Below are positions 38,065 to 49,252 of a stretch of 64,000 nt of DNA, piece after piece. This DNA is from Leptospira inadai serovar Lyme str. 10 (GTDB taxonomy: Bacteria; Spirochaetota; Leptospiria; Leptospirales; Leptospiraceae), in assembly GCF_000243675.2 (NCBI RefSeq), contig NZ_AHMM02000017.1, positions 310,001 through 374,000 of the forward strand, read 5' to 3'. A program made the position numbers and the translations under genes. Below the pieces are notes generated by a model. It did not search any database. It was given only the letters and a program-made list of their open reading frames with translations, and was not told where the DNA came from. Position 1 is the stretch's first letter; every line of letters starts with the position of its first letter.

Positions 38065-38664
38065 TTACAGGCCGCCTACCTGGTACCGGGTAAAGCGGGC
38101 TACGGTGATATTTTCGCCAAACTTCGCAATGGACTCCTTAACCAGATCGTCGACCGTCTTAGCATTGTCTTTGATGAACGCTTGGTTGAGTAGGCAGACT
38201 TCGGAAAAATATTTCTTAATTTTTCCGGGAACGATCTTTTCGATTTGTTCCGGCTTTTTGCCCTCTTCCTTCAGCTGCGCTTCGATCACTTTTTTTTCCC
38301 GCTCGATATCCTCGGCGGGAACTTGATCTTCGCTCACGTATAGGGGAGCCATTGCCGCAATCTGAAGACAAAGCTCCTTTCCCAAAGCCTCGAAGCCTTC
38401 GTTACGGGAAACGAAATCCGTCTCCGAATTGAGTTCCAAAAGAACGCCGATTTTACCGTCTCCATGAATGTACGAAACGGTCCGACCTTCTTTCGTTACT
38501 CGACCGGCTTTTTTTGCTGCCTTCGCAATTCCTTTTTCACGCAGCCAATCCGCGGATTTATCGATGTTATTATCGTTTTCTGCAAGAGCTTTCTTGCAAT
38601 CCATGAGCCCCGCGCCGGTCCGGTCGCGGAGTTCCTTAATCAGGTCTGTGGTAGATGCTGACAA
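38065..38664 (-). CDS. tsf: Elongation factor Ts
   Basis: Guanine nucleotide exchange factor for EF-Tu. The N-terminal UBA-like part (LIKELRDRTGAGLMDCKKAL) and the core TDFVSRNEGFEALGKELCLQ are present. At 199 residues it is the short form, missing part of the core/coiled-coil of the 283-residue E. coli protein. It starts with TTG at 38664 preceded by a G-rich ribosome-binding site. Confidence 0.96.
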   Translation of the reverse strand: MSASTTDLIKELRDRTGAGLMDCKKALAENDNNIDKSADWLREKGIAKAAKKAGRVTKEGRTVSYIHGDGKIGVLLELNSETDFVSRNEGFEALGKELCLQIAAMAPLYVSEDQVPAEDIEREKKVIEAQLKEEGKKPEQIEKIVPGKIKKYFSEVCLLNQAFIKDNAKTVDDLVKESIAKFGENITVARFTRYQVGGL

Positions 38665-38675
38665 CGCCTTCCCCC

Positions 38676-39593
<918 letters not shown>

Positions 39594-39600
39594 GAGTTGT

Positions 39601-39834
39601 TTACCCCTTTTTTAGTACGAAGAACAATGTCGCCACAAGTCCCAAAAGACTTGCAGGGGTAACTTGAACTTCGACTTTGATTACGTAAAGTTCTAGCCGA
39701 ACCGCTTCCTGAAGGAGGTAGACAGAGAGGAAATGAACGCCTAAAAGACGATCCAAAAGAACGCCGACTACGGCTCCCGCTAAGGAACCAAGGACAATTG
39801 CAATGGCGATTTTTCCCGCTTTTGCGCCGTCCAT
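39601..39834 (-). CDS. Small membrane protein, DUF4321-like
   Basis: A protein of about 77 residues with two hydrophobic segments ([20 protein letters not shown] and [18 protein letters not shown]) separated by a short beta-like stretch ([12 protein letters not shown]). This matches the small two-segment DUF4321 layout found in spirochaetes and others. The ATG at 39834 is preferred over a TTG at 39861. It lies between bactofilin and rpsB, 7 nt before the latter. Function unknown. Confidence 0.7.
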   Translation of the reverse strand: MDGAKAGKIAIAIVLGSLAGAVVGVLLDRLLGVHFLSVYLLQEAVRLELYVIKVEVQVTPASLLGLVATLFFVLKKG

Positions 39835-39883
39835 AGGTCGTTTCGGGCTAGCAGATACCAATTTCGCAGAAATGACCTATGGG

Positions 39884-40267
39884 TCAATCTTTATTGGGAA
39901 GTATCATCTCACAGTTGCCTTCGAACACGACTCCGTCCGCAATCTGTAATTTTGCCGTTTTGATATTCCCGTTTACTTTTCCGGTGGGCAACATTTCCAG
40001 TCGTTGCGTCGCGATCACGTTTCCGGTGATTTCGCCTCCAACCACGACCGTCCCGGCCTTAATATTAGCTTTAACTTTGGCTCCTTCGCTTATCAAAAGA
40101 AATCCTTCCGATTCGATTTCTCCCTGGAATTCTCCGGAAATTTCCAAGGGTCTGCGGAAGTTCAGGATGCCCGAAAAAGACGTTTCTCGCCCTAGAACCG
40201 TTGAGATGGTTCCGTGTTCGGTGACGGTTCGTGTGGGTTTGGTTGCGCTAGGAGCTTTTTTGGACAT
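39884..40267 (-). CDS. Bactofilin-like polymer-forming protein
   Basis: A 127-residue cytoskeletal-type protein with a right-handed beta-helix of short repeats (FSGILNFRRPLEISGEFQGE, GFLLISEGAKVKANIKAGTV, GNVIATQRLEMLPTGKVNGN). Short polar tails flank the core (DUF583). Bactofilins polymerise without nucleotides and help organise the cell wall in other bacteria, including spirochaetes. It sits with a TPR protein and acpS. Confidence 0.88.
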   Translation of the reverse strand: MSKKAPSATKPTRTVTEHGTISTVLGRETSFSGILNFRRPLEISGEFQGEIESEGFLLISEGAKVKANIKAGTVVVGGEITGNVIATQRLEMLPTGKVNGNIKTAKLQIADGVVFEGNCEMILPNKD

Positions 40268-40277
40268 GATACCTTTA

Positions 40278-40499
40278 TTATTTTGTCTTCATTTCAAATA
40301 CGCCATCCCAGTCCTGGGGCGGCGGTTCCGCGATAAACGCCTCGCAACGACCTATATATTTTTTGGAAGGTCCGTCTCCGGGGGTAATTTCTAACGCCTT
40401 TTTAAACAACCCCAACGCTTCCGTAAACTTCCCGTTCTTATAAAGCTGAAGGCCTTCGTTGTACAATTTGAGAGTTTCCTTAAACGATTCGGAGACCAT
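40278..40499 (-). CDS. Small TPR protein
   Basis: A 73-residue protein with one full TPR-type helix pair (LYNEGLQLYKNGKFTEALGL, FKKALEITPGDGPSKKYIGR). No signal peptide. It sits 4 nt after acpS and 10 nt before the bactofilin, so it is likely co-expressed and may assist one of these; that is inference. Function unknown. Confidence 0.8.
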   Translation of the reverse strand: MVSESFKETLKLYNEGLQLYKNGKFTEALGLFKKALEITPGDGPSKKYIGRCEAFIAEPPPQDWDGVFEMKTK

Positions 40500-40503
40500 G
40501 AGT

Positions 40504-40884
40504 TCACTCCTTATAAAGAACTACTACGGCGGTGGAATAATTTTCCGCGTGACTGATCGAAACAGACACACCGCTATAACCTTTCTCGATGAACAATTCT
40601 TTCGATTTTCCGTGAAGTACCAATTCTTTTTTTCCGAATTCCTTCCCGAAAAGCTCGATTTCCCTCATATCCAAGGCCACCTTATCGCCGGCTTCGATCG
40701 CCTTGATGAAGGCTTCTTTGACGCAAAATCTACCGCTTAAATGCGGAACAGGGTCCTTTCTGCCCGTGCAATATTGAATCTCGGTTTCCGAAAAAACCCG
40801 CTTTAAAAACCGTTCGCCGTGTCTTTCCAGGAGATCGCGAATCCGATCGTTTTCTACGATATCATTCCCGATGGAAATTTTCAT
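40504..40884 (-). CDS. acpS: Holo-[acyl-carrier-protein] synthase
   Basis: Transfers 4'-phosphopantetheine from CoA to ACP. The metal-binding IGNDIVENDRI and the active-site LSGRFCVKEAFIKAI are present, as is VSISHAENYSTAVVVL. 126 residues is the standard length. It overlaps the YbbR-domain gene by 4 nt, and in other bacteria acpS often lies near these cell-envelope genes. Confidence 0.95.
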   Translation of the reverse strand: MKISIGNDIVENDRIRDLLERHGERFLKRVFSETEIQYCTGRKDPVPHLSGRFCVKEAFIKAIEAGDKVALDMREIELFGKEFGKKELVLHGKSKELFIEKGYSGVSVSISHAENYSTAVVVLYKE

Positions 40885-41930
40885 TCTTCCTCGGGTGTCG
40901 GTAACGGTTCTTCGGAGTTCGGTTCCGTCTCTCCCTCCGTGCCTTCCTCTCCGGTCTCGTTATCCAGATCCGGGCGAACTCTATATAAGATGGAAATCCG
41001 ATCCGGAAAGAAACTTTGTATATCGACCGATTTTAGAGCGGGAGCTTTCGTTAAACGAACTTTAGCGAGAACGGGTTTATTATCCGGTACTAGCTTTTTA
41101 GTTTTCGGATCGTACTTATGAGTGCATGCCACCGTCGCAGATAGGCCCTTGATGATTTGAATGCTTCTGAGCGGGGTCTTGGATTGTAATTTAACCGAGA
41201 TTTCCTGTTCCGAAAACTCGGCCTCCAAATTCTTGTCCAGGGACTGACACTTTACCGGCACACCTAATACGATGCTTTCCCCCGGCGTAGAGGAATTCGC
41301 AATAATACTGACTCGGATCGAAATTTCCTTAACATTTTCCCGGTATCTTAGTCCGGAGGGAAGTTCGGGAAGTTTTTGTTTTACCGTAAACGATTCGGTT
41401 TTATCCTTCAGGGAAATCGCAGGTAGAGTGATTCGTCCAAGCTTCTCCAATTGTGCGTGGTTCCCGATCACCACCAAATTGGCCGGAGATATAAAGTGGG
41501 AAGACTTTACGTAATCCTTAGGAGGATCTCCGGTAAACTTCACGTCCAAAGTCAACGTGCGACTGATATTGGAATCGACGATGATCTTGACTTTATCCTT
41601 TAAGCGAGTCACGCGAAGACCTGCGGGAACTCCTCCGATACGAACCACGTTGACGAAATTTTCCCCCGGATGGAGATCCGCGGCGGATATATAGGCTTTG
41701 AGGGAGGGAGAATAGAAGTTCACGTAATCCCGGACTCCTTCCACTTTCACCGGAAACGTAACGTCCGAGCCTTTAGCGATCATCATCCCGCCGGATAATT
41801 TCGGGTAATCGATCTTAATATTCACCTCGCGAACGAGAATTTTCGAATTCTGAAGATTGATATAGAAAACGATCGCGAGTATAACCGAACCGAGTTTGGC
41901 CTGCCAATTGCTTAGGAGGGTTTTAAGCAT
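40881..41930 (-). CDS. cdaR: YbbR-domain protein, CdaR-type regulator of diadenylate cyclase
   Basis: A 349-residue membrane-anchored protein. One N-terminal membrane segment ([18 protein letters not shown]) is followed by YbbR repeats ([60 protein letters not shown] and one more) and an acidic tail rich in Glu/Pro. In other bacteria CdaR modulates CdaA. The 8-nt overlap with the cdaA gene supports that pairing here. The symbol rests on context and repeats. Confidence 0.85.
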   Translation of the reverse strand: MLKTLLSNWQAKLGSVILAIVFYINLQNSKILVREVNIKIDYPKLSGGMMIAKGSDVTFPVKVEGVRDYVNFYSPSLKAYISAADLHPGENFVNVVRIGGVPAGLRVTRLKDKVKIIVDSNISRTLTLDVKFTGDPPKDYVKSSHFISPANLVVIGNHAQLEKLGRITLPAISLKDKTESFTVKQKLPELPSGLRYRENVKEISIRVSIIANSSTPGESIVLGVPVKCQSLDKNLEAEFSEQEISVKLQSKTPLRSIQIIKGLSATVACTHKYDPKTKKLVPDNKPVLAKVRLTKAPALKSVDIQSFFPDRISILYRVRPDLDNETGEEGTEGETEPNSEEPLPTPEEE

Positions 41931-42747
41931 TTAAATCCTCCCTTTCGTCCCCTTCCGCTTTCTTATCGGAACTCGGTTTTTTTTCGTGCAGAATAGTATT
42001 TAATAAATTCTTTAACTCGATCGGCTTAACAGGATGAATCATTTCCCCGTCGTAGCAAACGGAAATTTCTCCCGTCTCTTCCGAAGTGACTACGACCACC
42101 GCGTCCGACTCTTCGGCGATTCCAAGAGCGGCCCTGTGGCGGGCTCCCATCCTAGCATCGTCTAAATTTTGAGCCATTGGCAAAAAAGCACCCGCACACG
42201 CGATTCGGTTTTGTTCGATAATCACGGCTCCGTCATGAAGTGCCGTATTTTTTTTAAAGATCGTGAGCAATAAACTGGAAGAAAGTACCGCATCCAATTG
42301 AACGGCTTGCTCGGCGATCTCCTTGAGACTATGTTCCCGAACGATGGCGATGATGGAGCCGGTCTTATTCTTTGCCATGATCTTGGCGGCTTCCACGATT
42401 TCATCCAGATCGGTAACGGTTTTAAGAAGGAAGGGCCGAAAGAATTTCAGCCTCGCCATATCGCCCGTAATTTTCCGGAGCTCCGGCTGTAAAAGAACGA
42501 TGATCGCGAAAACGAGAGCGGGCCGTATATTATCGATGATCCAGTCTAAAAGTTCCAGTTCGGCGTACTGGGCAAAAATCCCGAGCAACCAAATCAATCC
42601 GATTCCGAGTAAAAGTTGGACTCCTCTGGTTCTGCGAATCGTAGCATAAAATTGGTATATTAAAAAACTGACGATCAGTATATCGAGAATCACGTTGATC
42701 CCGAATCGATCGTTTTGAAAAAGGGTGATATTCTTAAAGAATCCCAT
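41923..42747 (-). CDS. cdaA: Diadenylate cyclase CdaA (c-di-AMP synthase)
   Basis: Makes c-di-AMP from two ATP at the membrane. Three N-terminal hydrophobic segments ([55 protein letters not shown]) precede the DAC domain with the catalytic LHDGAVII and [18 protein letters not shown] motifs. A charged C-terminal tail follows. 274 residues is typical. It overlaps the YbbR-domain gene by 8 nt. The dapAB genes upstream are cell-wall precursor genes. Confidence 0.95.
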   Translation of the reverse strand: MGFFKNITLFQNDRFGINVILDILIVSFLIYQFYATIRRTRGVQLLLGIGLIWLLGIFAQYAELELLDWIIDNIRPALVFAIIVLLQPELRKITGDMARLKFFRPFLLKTVTDLDEIVEAAKIMAKNKTGSIIAIVREHSLKEIAEQAVQLDAVLSSSLLLTIFKKNTALHDGAVIIEQNRIACAGAFLPMAQNLDDARMGARHRAALGIAEESDAVVVVTSEETGEISVCYDGEMIHPVKPIELKNLLNTILHEKKPSSDKKAEGDEREDLNA

Positions 42748-42757
42748 TTTCGGTTTC

Positions 42758-43564
42758 CTAAAGTCCTAAAACGGCGAACATATCATAAAGCCCTTTTCCT
42801 CTTCCTGCCAAAAACTCGGCAGCCTTGACGGAACCGACTGCGAACGTTTTCCGATCCTGGGCCTTATGCGAAATTTCGATTCTCTCTTCGGGAGTGAAAA
42901 AATATACGGTGTGATCTCCGATCACTTCGCCGGCTCGCAGCGTATGAATTCCGATCTCCTTGGGATCCCTTTCGGGTAAAATTCCGTGGCGACCGTGGAC
43001 CACATTGGATTCGTTACGACCCAGGGTTTCCAGTAAAATGGATTTCAGCTTTTCGGCGGTACCGGAAGGAGAATCCTTTTTATGACGATGATGGATATCC
43101 TGAATTTCGATGTCTGAGAGATCACCCAGAACTTTCGCGGCAATCTCGGTCAGTTTAAAAAGCAAATTCACTCCGATGGACATATTGGGTGAATATACGA
43201 TCGGAATATGCGAAGAGGCTTCCTTGAGAAGATGCTTATGCGCGTCGATTAAACCCGTCGTACCCACCACGACCGGCTTTCCTGCATGAATACAACTCTC
43301 CAGCACGTCGGAAAGAACTTCTCGGATGGAAAAATCTATGACGATATCCGAAGAAGCGACGGCTTTGTTTAGATCGTCCGTAAACGGAATCTGATTCGAC
43401 TTCAGCCCGGAATGCAAACCCGAATCCAATCCGAGGTACACGGATCCTTTACTGACCACGGCTGCCGAAAGTTCGGAAACTTTCGACTGAGATAGAACTT
43501 GGATGATGGCCGTTCCCATCCTTCCCGAAGCTCCGATGACCGCGACCCGATTTTTTGCCGTCAA
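42758..43564 (-). CDS. dapB: 4-hydroxy-tetrahydrodipicolinate reductase
   Basis: Reduces HTPA to tetrahydrodipicolinate in lysine/diaminopimelate synthesis. The Rossmann segment [55 protein letters not shown] and [20 protein letters not shown] (substrate and catalytic region) are present. 268 residues. It starts with TTG at 43564, preceded by GGAG. It is 11 nt after dapA. Confidence 0.96.
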   Translation of the reverse strand: MTAKNRVAVIGASGRMGTAIIQVLSQSKVSELSAAVVSKGSVYLGLDSGLHSGLKSNQIPFTDDLNKAVASSDIVIDFSIREVLSDVLESCIHAGKPVVVGTTGLIDAHKHLLKEASSHIPIVYSPNMSIGVNLLFKLTEIAAKVLGDLSDIEIQDIHHRHKKDSPSGTAEKLKSILLETLGRNESNVVHGRHGILPERDPKEIGIHTLRAGEVIGDHTVYFFTPEERIEISHKAQDRKTFAVGSVKAAEFLAGRGKGLYDMFAVLGL

Positions 43565-43575
43565 AATATTCTCCT

Positions 43576-44460
43576 CTAGTTATAACCTTTCCCGATTAGG
43601 TCGGAAATGGTTTTCTTTAATTTTTCCGCTGCCGCATTTTGAGTAAGAGGAGTTAATGGAAGACGAATTTCCGAAGAACAATATCCGTTCCAGCTCATCG
43701 CTGCCTTAATCGGTATCGGATTCGTTTCAGTAAATGCCAGCGCAAATAATTCCAAGAAATCGTAATGAATCTTTTGTGCCGCCTTCATATCCCCCTTTTG
43801 AAACGTATCCACCAGTTTGACGATGCTCGCCGGGAATAAATTCGAAATCACGGATACTACCCCGACTCCCCCCACGGACAACAAAGGTAAGGTTAGATTA
43901 TCGTCTCCCGAAAGGACGGTCATTTTATTTCCGACCAAGGAAATCAATTTAGCCATTTGACCCAGATCTCCGGTGGCTTCCTTCATGGAACGAATCTGCG
44001 GATGTTCCGAAAGTCTGAGAACCGTTTCCGGAAGTAAATTTACGCTAGTCCTACCGGGAATATTATAGAGCATGATGGGAACCGAAGAATGATCCGCGAT
44101 TTCCTTGAAATGTAGATACATCCCTTCCTGGGTCGGTTTATTATAATACGGATTGACTTGCAAAATTCCGTCCACGCCGTCCTTACAAGCCTCTTCGGTT
44201 AACAATACCGCTTCCCGAGTAGAATTGGAACCGGTACCGGCGACGACCAGGATTCTTTTTTTTACGGTGCGGACAGTCTCGCGGATCAACTCTGCGTGCT
44301 CGTCATGGGACAAAGTCGGAGATTCTCCCGTAGTACCGCAAGGTACGACTCCGCTGACCCCTCCTTTTATCTGCTTTTCCAAGAGAGAAAAATAAGAGTC
44401 GTAGTCGATTTTTCCGTTCTTGAAAGGGGTGATGATGGCCGTAAAAACGCCTCGAAACAT
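43576..44460 (-). CDS. dapA: 4-hydroxy-tetrahydrodipicolinate synthase
   Basis: Condenses pyruvate and aspartate semialdehyde. [59 protein letters not shown] and the Schiff-base Lys in [12 protein letters not shown] are all seen. The ATG at 44460 (294 residues, [16 protein letters not shown]) is preferred; the frame is open 36 nt further, but those residues are atypical. First gene of the long minus-strand run. It is divergent from the sugar-transferase gene at 44590. Confidence 0.96.
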   Translation of the reverse strand: MFRGVFTAIITPFKNGKIDYDSYFSLLEKQIKGGVSGVVPCGTTGESPTLSHDEHAELIRETVRTVKKRILVVAGTGSNSTREAVLLTEEACKDGVDGILQVNPYYNKPTQEGMYLHFKEIADHSSVPIMLYNIPGRTSVNLLPETVLRLSEHPQIRSMKEATGDLGQMAKLISLVGNKMTVLSGDDNLTLPLLSVGGVGVVSVISNLFPASIVKLVDTFQKGDMKAAQKIHYDFLELFALAFTETNPIPIKAAMSWNGYCSSEIRLPLTPLTQNAAAEKLKKTISDLIGKGYN

Positions 44461-44589
44461 AATTTGTAAATTCCTTGCCCCTGGGTGATTTGGCAATAAA
44501 AATACCCCGATTCTTCGATCTTGGCTTTCGGTCCCATAATTCCGATTCCGAGTTGCCTTAGGTCGCGATATGGCGATTCTGGTAGGTCG

Positions 44590-45588
44590 ATGCTCGTTTC
44601 CGCAGAATTATTGACTTCCTACTCGGCGACTTTCCTTCTCTCGTTAGGACTCTGTAGGCTTTATATCGGTTCGAAAAGGATCACGATCTCGGACGTCCCC
44701 AACGAACGCAGTATGCACCAAGCTGCCACAAAGAAGTCCGGAGGGATTTGGATCTTCGTTTCATTCAGTTTTATCCTAGGCCTCTTCAGTTACTTCGGCA
44801 TAGCGGAATTTCCGTTGCACTGGTGGACCGGAATTTTATTTTTTTTCTTAATCGGTTTAGGCGACGATGTGAAGGGACTAAGCCCCTACCTTCGATTCGG
44901 AGCCGAATTCATTTTCTTGGCGGCCTGGGTCAGCCTGGCCCCGTTTCGAATCTCCCTATTCGGTTACGATTTAGGAGTCTCTCCCGGTGGTTTCGGCGAG
45001 GTTACTTTAATCTCGCTCTATCTACTTTTCTTTATCAATCTCTGCAATTTCATGGACGGGTTAGATACCTATCTAACCACAAATTTAATCTTTATGGCTT
45101 TCGCGACGACGATAGTTTCCGGTAACGACCTTCCGTTTTCGTACCTTTTGATTTTTGCCGCCTTGTTCGGTTTTCTAACCTGGAATTTGCCGAAGGCCAA
45201 ACTATTCTTAGGCGATTCGGGTTCTTTATTTTTAGGATTCGCCTTAAGCGCATTGCCCTTCGATGTCGCAAGATCGAAAGCATTCGAATTTTCCGACCTT
45301 TTCTTTTTCGCTCCGGTATTTTTTACCGATGGTCTATTAACGATCTTAGTCAGATTGTACAAAAAAGAGAATATTTTCCGAGCGCACCGCTCTCATTTAT
45401 ACCAGCTTTTTGCGATTAGGACCCATAACAAAGGATGGGTTTCGTTAGGGTTTACGCTCGCAAATATTCCGGGGCTGTTGATCTGGGCTCTTGTTCCCAA
45501 ATACTGGTCCGTATTTCTGACCGTTTTTCTATATTCGTTCTGCTACGTATATTTCAGAAGGGAATTGCTTCGTAAAAAGACGATATAA
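44590..45588 (+). CDS. Polyprenyl-phosphate sugar-phosphate transferase (GT4/WecA-MraY type)
   Basis: A multi-pass inner-membrane glycosyltransferase family 4 enzyme starting glycan assembly on undecaprenyl phosphate. From the ATG at 44590 it is 332 residues. The metal-binding Asp pair is in [14 protein letters not shown], and [25 protein letters not shown] and the HIH-like AHRSHLYQ loop are all present. About ten hydrophobic segments. The frame is open from a TTG at 44521, but those residues are unlike the family. The specific sugar is unknown; it may serve O-antigen synthesis. Confidence 0.88.
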   Translation: MLVSAELLTSYSATFLLSLGLCRLYIGSKRITISDVPNERSMHQAATKKSGGIWIFVSFSFILGLFSYFGIAEFPLHWWTGILFFFLIGLGDDVKGLSPYLRFGAEFIFLAAWVSLAPFRISLFGYDLGVSPGGFGEVTLISLYLLFFINLCNFMDGLDTYLTTNLIFMAFATTIVSGNDLPFSYLLIFAALFGFLTWNLPKAKLFLGDSGSLFLGFALSALPFDVARSKAFEFSDLFFFAPVFFTDGLLTILVRLYKKENIFRAHRSHLYQLFAIRTHNKGWVSLGFTLANIPGLLIWALVPKYWSVFLTVFLYSFCYVYFRRELLRKKTI

Positions 45589-45598
45589 ATTAAGAATA

Positions 45599-46783
45599 TT
45601 AGAATGTTCTTCTAATTTCTCCCATCCGCCAGCTCATATAAACCAACGCGGCAAGTTCCATTAAACCGGCCCATACGAAGGTGGAAGAAATTCCGATACG
45701 GTCCGAAAAGAAACCCGCAAGAACGCCGGTAATCGCCGGCGTTAAGAGAAATACCAAACTATAAATGGATAAAATCCTTCCGCGTATATAATTTTCCGTA
45801 TGCTGCTGAATTCCGGCTGGAATGATCGTAATGATTACTCCGGTGAGACTTCCGAACACGAATAAAACGAAGGTCGTCAAAAACAAACTCGAAGAAAGAA
45901 ACGGAAGTCCGGCAAAGAGTAGACTACTGATGAAAGCCGCGCCGAATAAGATATGCCCCTTCTTACGAATTCCATGCACGAAGAACGTCGCCGATCCCCC
46001 TAAAACGAGACCGATTCCTAGAGAAGTTAGAAGCGCGCCTCTCGCCGATTCGGATAGGCCCAGAACTTCCTTGGCATACTTAGGTAAGAGAACTTGAATC
46101 GGCCCCACGAGCATCACGACCGTTCCGAGTAAGTATAGGAATTGTCGCACTAACTCGGATCTTCCAAGATAGGCGATTATCTGACTCACATTCGTTACCT
46201 GATTTTGAGTATTCCTTCCCTTTGAATCCAAAGGAAGAAACGCGAGTAGTACTACGCTTATCAAATAGGAACATCCGATACCTAAAAAAACTTGTTTGAA
46301 CGATAGGAATTCCCTCAAAGATCCTGCGGCCAACGGAGCTAATCCGTACCCGAATAGCACAAGCGTGTTTAACCAGACGCTATGCTTTCCGATTTTTGAA
46401 TGATCGACCAGATCTCCCAGAATCGCAAATCTTCCCGGCATCACGAACGCCAGTCCGATTCCCGAGAGGATGGAAGGAATCAGGAGAAGATAGGGCCGCC
46501 CCTTGCCGATCCAATCCAGTTCGAGAGAGAGGGCGGCAAAACCCGCACCGACCGCCATCGAGAGCTGAGCGCTCCCTAACACCCATTTTCTAGAATAACG
46601 ATCCAATAAACGACCGGCCGGAAAACTCAAAAACAAAAGCGGGATGCATACGCAAAAAAATACCCATCCGGAAAAAGCGTCCGAATCCGAGATATTCTGG
46701 GATAAAATAATCGCAGTATAATTATACATATTCCCGGCAAGAAGACCGAGAATCGAAGATAAATAATAAAGTAAAATCACCAA
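45599..46783 (-). CDS. Major facilitator superfamily transporter
   Basis: A 394-residue MFS protein with about twelve hydrophobic segments. The typical loop 2-3 motif is seen as PAGRLLDRYSRKWVLGSAQL, and the middle has a cytoplasmic loop around FLPLDSKGRNTQNQ. The start is a TTG at 46783. Substrate is unknown; drug-exporter-like. It lies divergent from a MarR regulator gene, a common arrangement for regulated efflux. Confidence 0.88.
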   Translation of the reverse strand: MVILLYYLSSILGLLAGNMYNYTAIILSQNISDSDAFSGWVFFCVCIPLLFLSFPAGRLLDRYSRKWVLGSAQLSMAVGAGFAALSLELDWIGKGRPYLLLIPSILSGIGLAFVMPGRFAILGDLVDHSKIGKHSVWLNTLVLFGYGLAPLAAGSLREFLSFKQVFLGIGCSYLISVVLLAFLPLDSKGRNTQNQVTNVSQIIAYLGRSELVRQFLYLLGTVVMLVGPIQVLLPKYAKEVLGLSESARGALLTSLGIGLVLGGSATFFVHGIRKKGHILFGAAFISSLLFAGLPFLSSSLFLTTFVLFVFGSLTGVIITIIPAGIQQHTENYIRGRILSIYSLVFLLTPAITGVLAGFFSDRIGISSTFVWAGLMELAALVYMSWRMGEIRRTF

Positions 46784-46890
46784 TACGGACGTTTTACGAA
46801 GACGAATGCCTACGCAAGAAATTTACCGATCTTGCTCCAAAAAGGGAGTTTTCAAATGATAAGTAGTTCACTTGACGGAAAATATTTAAA

Positions 46891-46903
46891 AGGAGAATCT
46901 CCT
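46891..46903. promoter_or_regulatory. 13-bp palindrome between MFS and MarR genes
   Basis: AGGAGA-A-TCTCCT lies 8 nt before the MarR start. It overlaps the likely ribosome-binding AGGAG, so a MarR-type dimer there, or a local hairpin, would block translation or transcription. It is a short inverted repeat and could be chance. Confidence 0.35.
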
Positions 46904-46911
46904 AAAATCGT

Positions 46912-47367
46912 ATGGCCTCCTCGACAGTTAGATTTGATTCCGTAAAATATCTGCCTCGCTTAGCGGAATTCATGAGCCGGGAGATAGAACGCCATCTTAA
47001 AAAAGCGGAGGACCTTCGCACTCTTTCGGCGTCACATTTTGAAATTCTAACTTTTTTATTGCGAAAAGAGAAAACGAATATGTCTCTGATCGCCAGGGCG
47101 ATTCACAGAAAAAAATCGACGGTGACCGTCCTCGTTAATAAGCTCGAAGATCTAGGTTTAGTCAGAAAATATAATTCCGACGAAGACAAGCGGGAAACGA
47201 ATCTCGAACTGACCGAACGGGGCCGGGCAGTTCGAGGACTAGCCAAACGCATCAGTTCCGGCATAATGTCCTTAAAACTATGGGGTTTAAGTTCCAAAGA
47301 ATCGGAACAGCTATTTCATTTATTAGAAAAAACGTATACTCATCTCAGAGACACGAAAAAACTTTAA
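46912..47367 (+). CDS. MarR-family transcriptional regulator
   Basis: A 151-residue winged-helix regulator. The helix-turn-helix and wing read SLIARAIHRKKSTVTVLVNK and RKYNSDEDKRETNLELTERG, as in MarR. It probably controls the divergent MFS gene. No obvious sensing Cys is present. The ATG at 46912 has AGGAG upstream. Its stop overlaps the enoyl-CoA hydratase stop by 4 nt on the opposite strand. Confidence 0.9.
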   Translation: MASSTVRFDSVKYLPRLAEFMSREIERHLKKAEDLRTLSASHFEILTFLLRKEKTNMSLIARAIHRKKSTVTVLVNKLEDLGLVRKYNSDEDKRETNLELTERGRAVRGLAKRISSGIMSLKLWGLSSKESEQLFHLLEKTYTHLRDTKKL

Positions 47368-48143
47368 TTGATCGCTTTATTGAATTCCGGTCTTCGCCCG
47401 GCTATCAAAGCGTCGATTCCCTCGACCGCGTCGACGCTTTGAACGCTTTCTATCGTTTTTCCCTTATCATATTCGAACGTTTCTCGTAAGTCTTGGGATA
47501 AATAACGAACCGCTTCCTTGCACGACGACGTCGCCGATCGGGAATTTTTCGAGAGTTTCTTCGCAAATTTTTGAACCGCATCCTGTAAGGTTAGGGAGTC
47601 GTCAAAGACTTCGTCAAGCAACCCGACTTCCTTTGCCTCCGATCCCTTATAAGCGGTTCCGAGCAGAATGTGGCGTTCCGCCTCTCGAATCCCGACGATA
47701 TTCGAAAACATTTTAGCGACCGAAGTGGGAACCCGAATCCCCATCTTCACTTCCGGCAACCCGATTCTGGAATTTTGTAAACCGAATCTAAAATCGCTCG
47801 CGATACCGATCATCGCCCCGTAACCGATCGCGTGTCCGCTTATCTCCGCCAAAACGGGACAAGGGAAGAAATGAATTTTTTGCAATATTCCGAAAAAGTA
47901 ATCTAAGAAAGGTACTAAGTCCTTCCGGATCTCTTCTTTTTTCAATTCGCCCAAATTAAGCCCTTGAGAAAAAACCCCTTCTCGATCGCTGCCGATCACC
48001 AAAACTCTTAGATCGGAGTTTATCGCCGATTTCAAGGCTGCGTCCAGTTTCCGAAAAGCTTCGAAAGTAAAACTATTTTTATCGTCGGAATTCAAGGTAA
48101 TTCTACCGATTCCATCGTCTTCCGTAAATCGAACCGATTCCAT
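47364..48143 (-). CDS. Enoyl-CoA hydratase/isomerase family protein
   Basis: A 259-residue crotonase-fold protein. ISGHAIGYGAMIGIASDFRF, SRIGLPEVKMGIRVP and AKEVGLLDEVFD follow the family. The conserved catalytic Glu pair of classical hydratases is only partly kept (a Glu in LPEVKMG), so the exact reaction is uncertain. The ATG at 48143 is chosen for its GGAG at 6-nt spacing; an alternative start is 12 nt upstream (48155). Confidence 0.85.
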   Translation of the reverse strand: MESVRFTEDDGIGRITLNSDDKNSFTFEAFRKLDAALKSAINSDLRVLVIGSDREGVFSQGLNLGELKKEEIRKDLVPFLDYFFGILQKIHFFPCPVLAEISGHAIGYGAMIGIASDFRFGLQNSRIGLPEVKMGIRVPTSVAKMFSNIVGIREAERHILLGTAYKGSEAKEVGLLDEVFDDSLTLQDAVQKFAKKLSKNSRSATSSCKEAVRYLSQDLRETFEYDKGKTIESVQSVDAVEGIDALIAGRRPEFNKAIN

Positions 48144-48315
48144 ATCCCGCTCCATTTAGTTAGATATCTTACTATTTGTTTCGAACAAATTCTGTAAAGA
48201 AAATTTCCTCGAAAATTTGCTTTAATGAGGGTCGGCGGACGATTCAGAGTTCCGGTCCCGTAGCGCGAAATTTCGCCCGACCGGGCTTACGTCGAATTTC
48301 GAATTTAAAATTGCG

Positions 48316-48819
48316 CTAATTATATCTGGCCATCAATTTTTTTAAACCGAGTTTCGCCGGCTCATAGCCTGAATCGATCTGTAACGCCGATTCGAACTCG
48401 ATTCTTGCACGATCGAGATACCCTAGAGTTTCCCAACAACACCCTGCATTAAAAAACGGATAAACTCGAACTTCGTATCGAGGAGCATGCTTGGCCTTTT
48501 CAAACCAGGGAACGGCTTCCAGATACTTTTTCTGCTGCATTAGATAGACGCCGATATCATTATAAGGATTCCCTAATTTAGCGTCCGTATCGATGGCTCT
48601 ATGGCAATATTCGATCGCCTTTTCCGTTTTGCCTGCGAGGGAATAGACCCAACCTAAAAATGTCCAGGCCTCGGCGGTCGGGCGGAGAGAAAGGCTTTTC
48701 CGATAATAAAAGGAGGCGCGTTTCAGATCGCCCTCAGTTTGGAATTTATAACCTTCCAGGAAATAGTGTTTTGCATCCTCGTTTTCGCCGAACGCTCTTA
48801 GATACATAGGGTGGATCAT
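48316..48819 (-). CDS. TPR repeat protein, paralogue of 23499-23969
   Basis: A 167-residue TPR protein: [60 protein letters not shown] and [20 protein letters not shown]. No signal peptide. It starts ATG at 48819. The central [11 protein letters not shown] and terminal helix pattern match the TPR protein encoded at 23499-23969. The about 150 nt downstream contain a perfect GCGAAATTTCGC palindrome (48265-48276). Confidence 0.82.
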   Translation of the reverse strand: MIHPMYLRAFGENEDAKHYFLEGYKFQTEGDLKRASFYYRKSLSLRPTAEAWTFLGWVYSLAGKTEKAIEYCHRAIDTDAKLGNPYNDIGVYLMQQKKYLEAVPWFEKAKHAPRYEVRVYPFFNAGCCWETLGYLDRARIEFESALQIDSGYEPAKLGLKKLMARYN

Positions 48820-48904
48820 TCAATCTTCTCCTTATCTCTCGATTTGCGGAACAATTCTTTTCACTTAGGATACGTTTCCTTCGCTTAACAAAGTGGAAAG
48901 GTTT

Positions 48905-49252
48905 TCACGATGATTTAGCATAAACCGTATTCGTCGAAATCCTTCGCTCTCTTACCTTTAGACATCCCGAACCCTCCGTATGATCGGACGGGATCCGAAT
49001 GATTCCACTATGCATATGGTATTTCACGGAATAATAAAAAGGCGGCCAGCGGAGAACTCCGGTATCGAACGAAGAAAGTGGCCTTCGATAATTCGTAGGT
49101 TTCGATCTAGGATACGGATAAAGATCAAAATACCCGTCTCGTTGGCCGCCATTTCGGGCAGTTTGATGTAGAAAACATACGTTTACCAGTGTTTTTTGAT
49201 CCGGATGGGAATTTTTGGAATAGGATCGAAATCTCGGATCCGATCGGCTCAA
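48905..49252 (-). other. Region with weak ORF (115 residues), possibly a decayed gene
   Basis: Between the TPR gene and nosY (48820-49423) there is no clearly intact gene. The best candidate is a 115-residue frame with PPFYYSVKYHMHSGIIRIP and EGSGCLKV. The H-S-G followed by S-G-C spacing is loosely like the active site of L,D-transpeptidases (HxG... SHGC). There is no good start, and a second, 5' frame (49250-49400) lies in another phase. It could be a remnant, or noncoding. I do not assign a function. Confidence 0.25.
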
